NCBI GenBank assembly: GCA_040080145.1
Contig: JBEBJA010000189.1
Location: 1 to 11,938 of the forward strand
Source of the DNA: JANXVY01 sp040080145
Lineage (GTDB): Bacteria > Pseudomonadota > Alphaproteobacteria > Rhizobiales > Hyphomicrobiaceae
Direction: 5' to 3'
DNA length: 11,938 bases
Each line of letters opens with the position of its first letter. The first letter of the stretch is position 1. The position numbers and the translations under genes were made by a program. The notes under the pieces are model-generated. The model was not told the DNA's origin. It worked only from the letters and a program-made list of their open reading frames with translations, and made no database searches. Below, one piece after another: positions 1 through 7,504 of the stretch.

Positions 1-22
1 GATCAGCTATGCATACCCTTCT

Positions 23-99
23 GCACCCGTAGCTCAGCTGGATAGAGCGTTGCCCTCCGAAGGCAAAGGTCGTAGGTTCGACTCCTACCGGGTGCGCCA
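23..99 (+). tRNA. tRNA-Arg (anticodon CCG), complete with CCA
   Basis: A full cloverleaf can be drawn by eye. The acceptor stem is GCACCCG (23-29) with CGGGTGC (89-95), followed by discriminator G96 and encoded CCA (97-99). The D arm is GCTC/GAGC (32-35, 45-48). The anticodon arm is TTGCC/GGCAA (50-54, 62-66) with loop CTCCGAA, giving anticodon CCG, which reads the arginine codon CGG. The T arm is GTAGG/CCTAC (72-76, 84-88) with loop TTCGACT. No mismatch is visible in any stem, so it should be functional. Only 22 bases precede it, so its promoter is outside the window. The serine recombinase gene on the opposite strand ends inside its T stem, so recombinase transcription runs antisense to the tRNA. 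Confidence 0.97.
85..99. other. Candidate attachment-site junction inside the tRNA 3' end
   Basis: These 15 bases are shared by the tRNA 3' end and the last codons of the recombinase gene; on the minus strand they encode Trp-Arg-Thr-Arg-stop. An integrase gene abutting a tRNA 3' end is the classical layout of an integrated element. The second junction copy is not in the window, so the true core length and crossover point are unknown. This is inference from position only. Confidence 0.35.
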
Positions 100-1737
100 C
101 CTCGGAACAAAAGTGCGAACACCTTGGCTGCCCGCGGCACCAGAGATAACGCACTGTTCCAAAACATCTTTCCTGCCATAAAGACGGATTGCACCCTCAT
201 CGACCTCGATGCGGTCAACAACTGATGCGAGCCACGCCTTGCGGGCATGCGTGTCACCTTCTTGAAGCTTCTGCCGCATCAGTTCGCGGAACTTCGTGAC
301 CGCCTCCTCCGTCAGTTCCGATTTGGCCTTCACGTTGCTCTTGGCGCGGCTGAATGCCTCGCGGGACCGATCGCGATCGGTCTTCAAGGTAATAATCCGC
401 TCCTTGAGCAGGTCATCCATTTCGGCAACGCCGTCCTCGATCAATTTGTAGAGCCGTTTCAGCTTCTGTTCGGCACTCGTAGCCTCGCGTTCGAGGGCAG
501 CAAGCCTGGAATCCACAGCTGCTGCTCGTTCGGCGCGGCGATTTGCCAACGTCGATAGCAACTCCCAGATGCGGTCACCCGTCAGCAACCTCTCCATCAA
601 ATGCCGCGTCACCAGATGGTCTAGCTTGTCCATCTGCACGGTTCGTCCAGGGCAAGCCGCCTTGCCCTTCCGTGCACATGTTGAGCAGCCATAATACCGA
701 TGCACTTTTCCTGATTTCGACGTGCCGGTCCGAAGTGACATCGCGCCTTGGCACAGGCTGCAGAACGCCAGTCCGGACAGCAGGATTGGCCCCGTCACTG
801 CGCGAGGCGGCGCGACACGCGGATTGCGGTCTTTAAGAAGCTTCTGCACTTGTTCAAATTGCTCGGGCGGAATAATCGCCGGCGCGTCCGAAAAAATCTG
901 CTCGGCATCGGCCTTTCGTTGGCGCGTTCGACTGTCAACGTGGTTGAACCGCCAGCGGCCTCCATAGACCGGGTTGGTAAGCAGCTGATAGAGCGAACCC
1001 ATGCTCCACATCCCGCCTTGCCGCGTCCGATAGCCCTTGCCGTTCAACCAGTTCGCCACGGCCTTAACGCCCATCGGCGCTTGGCCCTCATATCCGCCGA
1101 CCAGTAGCTTGAAAATCAGCTCCACCTGCTCGGCTTCAACGAAATCGATCTCTAACTTTTTCTTGACCTTCATCCCCCGGCGTTCGGCTTCGACCGTTCG
1201 ATACCCAAATGGAGGCTTCGACCCGTTCCAGAACCCTTGCCGCGCGTTTTCCTTCATGGAGCGCAGCACATGTTTGGCGTTTTCCTTCGATTGGTACTCA
1301 TCGAACAGCGATATCACCTGCCGCATCATGACCTGTGCCGGATCATCGCCTAATTCCTGCGTCATCGAGACGAGCTTCACGCCATGCTTGGCGAGCTTGC
1401 GCACATAGAACTCAAGCCCAAAGGCGTCGCGAAAGAAACGCGAATACGAATGAACGACGATCACGTCGAACGGATGATCACCGTTGCATGCGCGCTCGAT
1501 CATCCGCTGGAATTCTGGGCGCTTGTCATCAGTAGCTGACGCGCCCGGCTCGACGAACTGTGCTTCAAGCGTCCAGCCTCGTGCCGCGACCCAAGCTACC
1601 GTCTGACCTCGTTGATCCGGAATTGACAGGTCATGTTCAGCCTGTCGACCAGTCGATACGCGAAGATAAAGTGCGGCGCGTAAGACCGGCGCGGCGGCCT
1701 CGGATTTCGACTTTGATCGAGGCGTCTGCTCATGCAT
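85..1737 (-). CDS. Large serine recombinase (site-specific integrase)
   Basis: A 550-residue serine recombinase that would catalyse integration or excision through a 5'-phosphoserine intermediate. The N-terminal resolvase domain (about 18-165) starts with YLRVSTGRQ, which places the nucleophile at Ser28, and carries the SRFFRD motif at 99-104. A 'Recombinase' DNA-binding domain follows (about 170-305; GSKPPFGYR at 172-180, LLTNPVYGG at 252-260). Next is a zinc beta-ribbon with Cys326, Cys329, Cys351, Cys354 and Cys362, then a long charged coiled-coil (about 400-475) of the kind that controls directionality in large serine integrases. The ATG start at 1737 is preceded by AGGGTGA. The last four codons and the stop lie inside the tRNA-Arg 3' end. 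Length and domain order match intact family members. The family is certain; the target site is inferred from position. Confidence 0.95.
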   Translation of the reverse strand: MHEQTPRSKSKSEAAAPVLRAALYLRVSTGRQAEHDLSIPDQRGQTVAWVAARGWTLEAQFVEPGASATDDKRPEFQRMIERACNGDHPFDVIVVHSYSRFFRDAFGLEFYVRKLAKHGVKLVSMTQELGDDPAQVMMRQVISLFDEYQSKENAKHVLRSMKENARQGFWNGSKPPFGYRTVEAERRGMKVKKKLEIDFVEAEQVELIFKLLVGGYEGQAPMGVKAVANWLNGKGYRTRQGGMWSMGSLYQLLTNPVYGGRWRFNHVDSRTRQRKADAEQIFSDAPAIIPPEQFEQVQKLLKDRNPRVAPPRAVTGPILLSGLAFCSLCQGAMSLRTGTSKSGKVHRYYGCSTCARKGKAACPGRTVQMDKLDHLVTRHLMERLLTGDRIWELLSTLANRRAERAAAVDSRLAALEREATSAEQKLKRLYKLIEDGVAEMDDLLKERIITLKTDRDRSREAFSRAKSNVKAKSELTEEAVTKFRELMRQKLQEGDTHARKAWLASVVDRIEVDEGAIRLYGRKDVLEQCVISGAAGSQGVRTFVPRWRTR

Positions 1738-1932
1738 GGCATCACCCTGCTTGTCATCGGATTACTTCATATTGTCAGAGACATCACGCTAACGGAAGCA
1801 CTGCGAAGTGCCCCTCAACCGCATGCACGCCGTCATTGACACCAAATCACGCGCCAACTCACACGTGGTGGCCTTTTCTCGCATTGTTGATGTAGATCTC
1901 GTGGGGGCACGACCGCTGCAGCTCACTGTCGA

Positions 1933-2205
1933 TTACTTCGGACGGCTTGCCCCCTCGCCCGCTGTTGCTGAGTGGCCAAAAACCTCATCGAGAATATCGC
2001 CCATAAACCGCTCGATGGCGTCGAGTTCTGCTTGGCAAATCGATGCAGTGCTCGGGAAATCATCAGTGACAGTGATTGGCCGCTCTTCAAACCCACATGT
2101 TACCAACAACGCTTCGTGGCTACGCGTTGCCTCAACCGAACGCTGCAAAGTCGTCGACGCTGTTCCGCCTGGCTGCTGGCAAAAAGATGTGGCGCGTACA
2201 GGCAT
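1933..2205 (-). CDS. Possible small hypothetical protein upstream of the recombinase
   Basis: A 90-codon frame on the recombinase strand, ending about 195 bases upstream of the recombinase start. The C-terminal half reads like a real protein: a Pro-Ile-Thr-Val-Thr stretch, then an acidic amphipathic helix (AELDAIERFMGDILDEVFG), then a short polar tail. The N-terminal half looks less protein-like, and no good ribosome binding site precedes the ATG at 2205. The true start may therefore be further in, for example at a TTG near 2107, or the gene may be decayed. An opposite-strand frame that continues into the phosphatase gene overlaps it and is probably its shadow. I do not recognise the family. 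The gap 1738-1932 holds a small hairpin (GCACT/AGTGC, 1798-1811) and nothing else I can name. Confidence 0.4.
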   Translation of the reverse strand: MPVRATSFCQQPGGTASTTLQRSVEATRSHEALLVTCGFEERPITVTDDFPSTASICQAELDAIERFMGDILDEVFGHSATAGEGASRPK

Positions 2206-2298
2206 GAGGACGCATCGCTTTCCGAAGATTTTGGAAAGCGTAGATCACAGGTCGTTATACCTAAAAGTTCGCGGAATGAATTCAGGGTGGTAGCCAGA

Positions 2299-2841
2299 AT
2301 GGACGCTCCCCAAAAAATCTTGCCTCTGGTTGATAGGCCGTCAAGACGTTGGCTGTGCGCCCTTCTTGTAATGGGTGCGATCGAAGCCGCGCGGTTGGCG
2401 GAGGCACTGAAACCAACCCACCAGCTATCCATCGATGATTGTGGGGAGCTTGTTCGCCGGCTTCCGATGATCCATGCCGATCATCATTTGCATGTTTGCT
2501 TCTCGGACACAGAAAACGCGACTGATAAATCTGCGATGCAAAGATCCGACGTTGACCAGATAGTTGAATGGGTGAGCGCTCTGCCATCCACAGCGCGATT
2601 GATCGTCCACTGCGTTACTGGCGAAAGCAGATCGACCGCTATCGTTCTTGGAATTCTCGCACGCGATCTTTCGCCGGCGCAGGCCGTTGATACTCTGGAG
2701 ATGATCCGGCCGGGATCAACACCAAATAATCACATCGTGCGGCTGTTCGATGAAGTGCTCCTGCTACATGGCGAATTACTCAGCGCATCAGAGCAATTTT
2801 CCGTGTCGGCGTGGCTCGAAAGCTGGAAAAAGACTCCATAA
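2299..2841 (+). CDS. Dual-specificity-type protein tyrosine phosphatase
   Basis: A 180-residue cysteine-dependent phosphatase. The signature HC(X)5R loop is clear: His104-Cys105-Val-Thr-Gly-Glu-Ser-Arg111-Ser112, with Cys105 as nucleophile and Arg111 as phosphate binder. It is followed by the helix usual in bacterial relatives of the dual-specificity family and by an RPGSTPNN segment (137-144) matching their 'RP.A.PN' motif. Asp70 in CFSD (67-70) is a plausible general acid. I chose the ATG at 2299 because AGGGTGG lies just upstream and the resulting length fits family members of about 165-180 residues. The frame stays open upstream to 1972, but that part shows no protein-like character. The gene stands alone on the plus strand and converges with panD, 81 bases away. 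The natural substrate (phosphotyrosine, other phosphoester or RNA end) cannot be told. Confidence 0.82.
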   Translation: MDAPQKILPLVDRPSRRWLCALLVMGAIEAARLAEALKPTHQLSIDDCGELVRRLPMIHADHHLHVCFSDTENATDKSAMQRSDVDQIVEWVSALPSTARLIVHCVTGESRSTAIVLGILARDLSPAQAVDTLEMIRPGSTPNNHIVRLFDEVLLLHGELLSASEQFSVSAWLESWKKTP

Positions 2842-2922
2842 GTGGCATTGGCATGCGCACGTCGCAGTTTGCAGATCGCGATGCTTTAAAATTCAACTCA
2901 CTGGAATTGCGACCGGCACCGA

Positions 2923-3399
2923 TCAGTTCCTACCTGCCAGCCCCTGATAAGATTTGAAAGACCGATTGTTATCGTCTTGACCCAATTCATCCAAACTAGG
3001 GGTGATGTGGCGCTCGATCCGAACGATCCTATTGGGCTCTCCATTTGCCAAGCCTTTCTCTCCGTCCACTTGCACCACGACATGTTTCCGTCCAGGGATA
3101 AGGTCGACTGATACTTGCTCATAAGCCATCACGATAGCTAGATCGCCCTTGTTGAAATGATGAGCAGCTGCGCCATTGAGGCAAATCGTCCCGGAATTCT
3201 CTGCTCCTTCTATAGCGTAGGTCATCACGCGAGCAGCGTCTTTTCGTGTGATATTCACAACCTCAACTTTCGTATGAGGATATATTCCCGCTGCGCGCAA
3301 AAGTGCAGCGTCAATTGTCACCGACCCGACATAGTCAAGATCCGCCTGCGTAACAACGCAGCGGTGAATTTTTCCATAGCAAAATTCTCGTGTCGACAT
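2923..3399 (-). CDS. panD: Aspartate 1-decarboxylase, pyruvoyl enzyme precursor (PanD-like)
   Basis: This enzyme decarboxylates L-aspartate to beta-alanine, the precursor of the pantothenate half of coenzyme A. It is made as an inactive proenzyme that cleaves at a Gly-Ser bond to create the pyruvoyl cofactor. The 158-residue product aligns by eye with E. coli PanD. It has YGKIHR (8-13, with active Lys10), the cleavage site Gly25-Ser26 in LDYVGSVTID, Arg57 and Tyr61 in RVMTYAI, and Asn75 with the NGAAAH motif (75-80). All key residues are present. About 30 extra C-terminal residues extend beyond the usual length. The ATG at 3399 is preferred over a TTG at 3429 because the PanD family begins there; the ribosome site is weak. 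It lies 70 bases downstream of the methyltransferase on the same strand, probably in one transcript. Finding panD on a mobile replicon without panB or panC is unusual. Confidence 0.9.
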   Translation of the reverse strand: MSTREFCYGKIHRCVVTQADLDYVGSVTIDAALLRAAGIYPHTKVEVVNITRKDAARVMTYAIEGAENSGTICLNGAAAHHFNKGDLAIVMAYEQVSVDLIPGRKHVVVQVDGEKGLANGEPNRIVRIERHITPSLDELGQDDNNRSFKSYQGLAGRN

Positions 3400-3469
3400 C
3401 TGTAATTCTCGAAAAAAACGTTTCCGCAAATCTTGTTGTTGAGAAGGCAGTAAAGCCTTCCGAAGTCGG

Positions 3470-4261
3470 CTATAGGCGACAGCCCGATATCAAGACAAGC
3501 GGAGCAACACGCACTTCATCCTTCCAGCCAAGCTCTGGACGCGAAGGAAACGGACGCATTTCTTCCGTCGCCAAGGGATATTCAGCCTTTAAGTTGCCCC
3601 ATCCGCCTGCCTTCAGACCGCTCATCAATGCCTCGCTTGACCAATGCCTGTCATTCTCCCAGACTATGTTTGATACTGTTGATAGGCATTTTCTTATGTT
3701 GTCATCCCGTCCTGCGTTCTCAGGAAATGGCGCATAAGTGAAGGCAGTGAAATCGTCTCGGACGATTTTGTCGCTTACGCAGACAAGGGCGAGGTGCGCA
3801 CCAGTCTTCGCTATCCGACCCATTTCTGACAGGGCTCCGCGCAGCTGGGCTTCGGTTTGCAATTCTTGCAGAACAATTGTTGACGTGACTGCATCGACCG
3901 ATTGGTCGTCGAGCGGAATTACCTCTCGGCCATTTACAATATTGATCTTTCTATAATCGAATTCGATATCTTGTCTTGGAGTGCTCTTGCCGGTTATAAT
4001 TCTTGCCTCCGACACAAATTCATCAGAAATATCCACTCCAATAATTCGACCTCCAGCACGCACCGATGGGGCGATTGCTCTCGTTGATTTTCCCGCGCCG
4101 GATCCGAAGTCAACAAGGGTGCTTATTTTGTCTCGACGCTCCGATAACTTGCTGTTGATGAGGTGTGCCGCTAGCAAGTACTGACCTACAAGTTCGATGG
4201 TGCTATATTCCTTGACTTGCTCGTGTGTAAATACCACACCCCCATTTATTTCTTTATTCAT
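3470..4261 (-). CDS. Class I SAM-dependent methyltransferase
   Basis: A 263-residue methyltransferase with a Rossmann-type SAM-binding core. Motif I is LVDFGSGAG (49-57). The acidic residue after strand 2 is Asp77 in IIGVDIS, and the post-motif region includes DAVTSTIVLQEL (123-134). These features place it among small-molecule or general class I methyltransferases. The substrate is not evident, and the C-terminal third (165-263) has no motif I recognise. The ATG at 4261 follows a GGGGGAA ribosome binding site; an upstream in-frame start at 4351 would add 30 residues that look non-coding. The gene leads a likely operon with panD. Both are AT-richer in codon choice than the repA, parA or recombinase genes, which suggests separate acquisition. 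A role in modifying a beta-alanine-derived product is conceivable but unsupported. Confidence 0.85.
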   Translation of the reverse strand: MNKEINGGVVFTHEQVKEYSTIELVGQYLLAAHLINSKLSERRDKISTLVDFGSGAGKSTRAIAPSVRAGGRIIGVDISDEFVSEARIITGKSTPRQDIEFDYRKINIVNGREVIPLDDQSVDAVTSTIVLQELQTEAQLRGALSEMGRIAKTGAHLALVCVSDKIVRDDFTAFTYAPFPENAGRDDNIRKCLSTVSNIVWENDRHWSSEALMSGLKAGGWGNLKAEYPLATEEMRPFPSRPELGWKDEVRVAPLVLISGCRL

Positions 4262-4575
4262 TCCAGTTCCCCCGAGTGCGTTTTTCTCAAGGGTATTATG
4301 TCCACATCCGAATGTCGCCATTAATTTGAATTGAAGACCATTTTCAACCACCCTTCACCGTATATTGCTCAAAAAGGTCAAAATGTTTAATTCAGCAGGC
4401 TAATTTGATTATTTTGTGTTGCCGTCCAATTCGACCATCTCAAATCTTTTTCAATAGTAATCCAACAGGGATACCCAAAAGCCGCAATTAACTGGTTTTA
4501 AACCGTTGCATGACAAACTCTGCCGGTCGGATTTACCGGCAATTTTGTGTGCCTGATATTTTTGAGTCTTTTGCA
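4262..4575. promoter_or_regulatory. AT-rich divergent control region between the methyltransferase and MORN-repeat operons
   Basis: About 314 bases between two divergent start codons, with noticeably high AT, presumably holding the promoters of both operons. I could not find a convincing -35/-10 pair on either strand. An imperfect dyad around GGTTTTAAACC (4494-4504) sits on the MORN side. A hairpin follows at 4521-4541. A short open stretch from an ATG at 4510 is in frame with the MORN gene but overlaps the hairpin and is unlikely to be translated. Confidence 0.45.
4521..4546 (+). terminator. Hairpin with short T-run in the leader of the MORN-repeat gene
   Basis: TGCCGGT (4521-4527) pairs perfectly with ACCGGCA (4535-4541) around a 7-base loop, followed by ATTTT. 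This resembles a weak intrinsic terminator or attenuator on the plus strand, 30 bases before the chosen start codon at 4576. It might instead be a protein-binding dyad. Confidence 0.3.
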
Positions 4576-5643
4576 ATGACGGATATTACTCATCACTTCG
4601 ACTATCGGCGCGAGAATATTTTTGACGCAGCACTGTCGACCATTGCGGCGTGTGTTTCTTCCTATGCCGCCGAAAAGACCGTGGCGGTTTCCGATGATGA
4701 AGTCGCCGCCCTTGCCCATTTGATCAGCGACCGCATCGACCTGTCTCAGCACTTGGCGCTAGCACATCAACAACCCGAAGCCTCAGCAGCTATTGGGCGC
4801 ATCGCCAACGCTCATCTCGACGATGCACAATTCACTAAATTTGAAGCCTTATGCGATGCCTTGCCGATGGCACCACCCATTCGGCACCCGCGCAACTATC
4901 TGTGCGTTGCGATGATGAACCTGCTGACCGTCTGCCATCAGCGTTACGACCACATCTTGCAATGGCCCGAAGTAAGCGAAGCTTCACTTCTACCCCACGT
5001 TACCCGTCGACTTGGCCCGTGCTCTTCGATCTGGAATGATGGAGGGATTTCGACGAGCTATCATCGCGGGTTTTGGCTCGACCGTCCGAGCAAAGAAGGC
5101 CCCGCCCTGCATATCAGCCAAGAAGATGGCACGCAGATCCGGGAGTATTGGGCTAACGGGTTGGTTCACCGCGAAGACGGTCCCGCCGCCATCGTCCATG
5201 ACGCAAATGGCAACGCGATCAGAACAGCTTACTACCAAAATGGCAGATTGCACCGCGATCCCAAGGATGGTCCCGCATGTGTGGTCGCGCGCTGCGACAA
5301 GAATGAAAACCTCACGGTCTGGGAATACGCATCGGACGGCAAGCTACACCGCGAAGATGGGCCAGCTGTCATTCTGTCCATTCCAGAAAGCGGCCAGACC
5401 ACCATGGAACTCTACTACCGCGACAACGTCCTTCACCGCGATGACGGCCCTGCGATCACTTTCTACGATTGCGAAGGCGTCAAGACGGGCGAACATTGGT
5501 ACAGCAACGGCGTTCTGCACCGGGACGCTGACCCCGCGATGATCGAGTATGGCGACGGCATGATTATTTTTGAACGGCATTGCCAGAACGGCATTTTCAT
5601 CGACACGCCGATTGAGGCAGCCGGTGAGGTGGCCAATGAATGA
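4576..5643 (+). CDS. MORN-like (LHREDGPA) repeat protein with helical N-terminal domain
   Basis: A 355-residue protein. Residues 1-150 are predominantly helical and unrecognised. Residues 160-345 form tandem repeats of about 30 residues built on 'YxxNGxLHREDGPA': Tyr191-Ala204, Tyr220-Ala234, Tyr251-Ala264, Tyr281-Ala293 and Trp309-Ala321, with degenerate copies at about 168-177 and 335-348. This is the bacterial MORN-variant repeat also seen in YwqK-like antitoxins and viral repeat proteins; it forms beta-hairpins and usually mediates binding. There is no signal peptide or membrane segment. I prefer the ATG at 4576 to one at 4510 because the extra 22 residues would cover a hairpin. The stop overlaps the next gene's start by 8 bases, indicating translational coupling. 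An immunity or effector-binding role is possible but not shown. Confidence 0.8.
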   Translation: MTDITHHFDYRRENIFDAALSTIAACVSSYAAEKTVAVSDDEVAALAHLISDRIDLSQHLALAHQQPEASAAIGRIANAHLDDAQFTKFEALCDALPMAPPIRHPRNYLCVAMMNLLTVCHQRYDHILQWPEVSEASLLPHVTRRLGPCSSIWNDGGISTSYHRGFWLDRPSKEGPALHISQEDGTQIREYWANGLVHREDGPAAIVHDANGNAIRTAYYQNGRLHRDPKDGPACVVARCDKNENLTVWEYASDGKLHREDGPAVILSIPESGQTTMELYYRDNVLHRDDGPAITFYDCEGVKTGEHWYSNGVLHRDADPAMIEYGDGMIIFERHCQNGIFIDTPIEAAGEVANE

Positions 5644-6997
5644 AACAACCGACACCGCCGCCTTTGCCCGCCGACGCGCCAACTTCTTTTCGGGCACGAA
5701 ACGCGACCCGTTGCGGAACGCCGACACGCAGGACGCGTATAGTGTCGTTGATGACCACCTGATTACCCGCGCTGAAGAACAGCTGACCACGACCCTGCAG
5801 AGCATCGCCCAGACTATCGGATTGTCGGGACTGCTATCAGGTGAAGTCGACGCCATGGTGAAAAAGGCCGCCCCACAAATCAAGGGCATGTCCCGTCAGG
5901 ATTTGAAGGCCCTGAATTCGTCAAGCTCAGCGCTAATGTCTTTGGCGATTACCGCTTTCACCCCGGCCATCACACTGGACGCTGCTCAGCGGATGAAGTT
6001 CCAGCAGCTAAAGGATGCGCACAACGGAACAGGCATTGCGCCGACGGACGCGCAGCTTGAGCGTGGTACTGGTGGCACGCTGCTAAGCCTTTCAAATCGG
6101 CAAGCTGCCGACCGCCGCGTGAGAGACTTCGACACGTTGCAGACCAGCGCTTCGCTCAAAAGCATTACGCCCATCAACTTCACAGGCAGCGTCTATGATC
6201 GGGAAGGAATGGGCTACCAGACATTCATCATGCTGCGCGGGCAAGGCTTTGCGCAAACCCATATCCAGCACGCCGCACAGGATAGCCGCATCAATGGATT
6301 TTCCGCTGATGATCCCAAAATCGCCAAGGCCTTCGCAGTCCTTGATCGCGACGACGGCGCGCGCCGCGATGAGCGCAACAAGCGCCTCAAGTCGTTCCGT
6401 GAACAGCTGAGCAAGGACGAAGAAATCGAACGCCTAAAAGCACTGCGCGACAAAGCTACAGGCGATGAACGGCGAGCACTCGATGAGCAGCTGATCGCTC
6501 GCGGATTGCAATTGAGTCAGGCCAACGGTATGCGCCAGTTCCTCGACAAGGCACCGACCGCCGCCGCTCGTGAACAAGGCCGCGTGATCGAGATGGAAAC
6601 CATCAAGAAGATTACGGGGGCAAATATCGAACTACAAAACAAGGTCGGTGATGAGGTCACTCGCAACGGTACTGATGCCCAACACTCCCAAGAAGTTCAG
6701 GCTGCTGTAGGCAAAACAAATGGTCGGCAACCACCAATGGCAGAGGCAGCCCGCAATGATCGTGAACGAGCCCCCGATGACGTGTTTGGGGCGCTCGCTG
6801 CGCTCGGCAGTCCAGCCACGTCCCCGCCGCAGGGGCTAGATGATAAGCAAGGGAAGCAACATCAAGCTAACGTCCCCGAAGTCTCGCCCACCAAGGCAGC
6901 CGAGGCTGCTCCGCCCAAGGATGTGAAGATTGTTCAAGCGGCGAATACTAAGCCGCAACCGCAAGCCAAGACGGCAACGCCAACGATGAAGGTGTGA
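5636..6997 (+). CDS. Hypothetical helical protein with disordered Pro/Ala-rich tail
   Basis: A 453-residue protein I do not recognise. The start at 5636 overlaps the end of the MORN-repeat gene and follows GGTGAGG, so the two are almost certainly co-translated. An in-frame start at 5570 lies inside the upstream gene and is rejected. Residues 1-30 are basic and polar. Residues 40-130 are helical with a mildly hydrophobic stretch at 96-112. Residues 180-240 form a compact segment (MGYQTFIMLRGQGFAQTHI). Residues 240-300 are a highly charged probable coiled coil (DDGARRDERNKRLKSFREQL onward). From about 360 the chain is low-complexity and rich in Ala, Pro, Lys and Gln, so probably disordered. There is no signal peptide and no catalytic motif I can name. 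A partner of the MORN protein, a secreted effector or a conjugation accessory are all possible. Confidence 0.75.
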   Translation: MNETTDTAAFARRRANFFSGTKRDPLRNADTQDAYSVVDDHLITRAEEQLTTTLQSIAQTIGLSGLLSGEVDAMVKKAAPQIKGMSRQDLKALNSSSSALMSLAITAFTPAITLDAAQRMKFQQLKDAHNGTGIAPTDAQLERGTGGTLLSLSNRQAADRRVRDFDTLQTSASLKSITPINFTGSVYDREGMGYQTFIMLRGQGFAQTHIQHAAQDSRINGFSADDPKIAKAFAVLDRDDGARRDERNKRLKSFREQLSKDEEIERLKALRDKATGDERRALDEQLIARGLQLSQANGMRQFLDKAPTAAAREQGRVIEMETIKKITGANIELQNKVGDEVTRNGTDAQHSQEVQAAVGKTNGRQPPMAEAARNDRERAPDDVFGALAALGSPATSPPQGLDDKQGKQHQANVPEVSPTKAAEAAPPKDVKIVQAANTKPQPQAKTATPTMKV

Positions 6998-6998
6998 T

Positions 6999-7403
6999 CT
7001 AGTTTTGCGTCAACTCAGCCGTCGGCTTTACTTGCCGCACGCCAATTTTTTCAAGACTGATGCCGTTACCATAGAGAATACCAGTGATGCTGCTGTATGC
7101 AGCAATATCAGAACCACGAGTTGGGATATTATATGGACCAGCGCATCTACGAGTGACACCAAAGTCAACCATCGCTTTCACGAAATCGTCGCTGAGTTTC
7201 TTGCGCCCTATGCTTTCGATAACTCTGAGAGTCATCCCTGCAAATACTTTGCAATCACTTTCGCTGAGCTGCATCACGGTGTTCGATGTTACAGGAGCAG
7301 CGACGGTTGTGGCCTTCTCAGCGTGAGAAGGTAGCGAGACAGCAGATGCCGCGATCATCGCGAGGGCGGCAGCATTTATTGTTGAAGAAGATACGTGAAT
7401 CAT
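6999..7403 (-). CDS. Small exported hypothetical protein
   Basis: A 134-residue protein with a good Sec signal peptide: a short N-region, a hydrophobic core (Ala11-Leu24) and a Ser-His-Ala cleavage motif ending at Ala28. The mature part (about 106 residues) has exactly two cysteines, Cys51 and Cys87, which could form a disulfide in the periplasm. The rest (around SDDFVKAMVDFG and GSDIAAYSSITGILYG) matches nothing I know. The ATG at 7403 follows a GGGGGA ribosome site. The gene lies tail-to-tail with the plus-strand pair, with a single base between the two stop codons, so no room exists for separate terminators. A possible -10 element (TATACT on the minus strand, 7467-7472) lies 64 bases upstream in very AT-rich DNA, but no clear -35 accompanies it. 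Confidence 0.72.
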   Translation of the reverse strand: MIHVSSSTINAAALAMIAASAVSLPSHAEKATTVAAPVTSNTVMQLSESDCKVFAGMTLRVIESIGRKKLSDDFVKAMVDFGVTRRCAGPYNIPTRGSDIAAYSSITGILYGNGISLEKIGVRQVKPTAELTQN

Positions 7404-7504
7404 GTTCCCCCACTCGACTTGTTAAACGCAAGTGAAAAAAGACAAAAACATCTTTTATTCGAATTAAGTATACACAATTGCAATAGAAAGTAAAAACAAT
7501 AGAA

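Noticed and set aside
1972..2298. In-frame upstream extension of the phosphatase gene (109 codons)
   Set aside because: It has no recognisable domain and is antisense to a more protein-like frame. The family length fits the ATG at 2299, which has a ribosome site.
5344..5889. 181-codon minus-strand frame across the MORN-repeat gene end
   Set aside because: It is a mirror of the repeat-encoding frame. It crosses two coupled plus-strand genes and has no motif.
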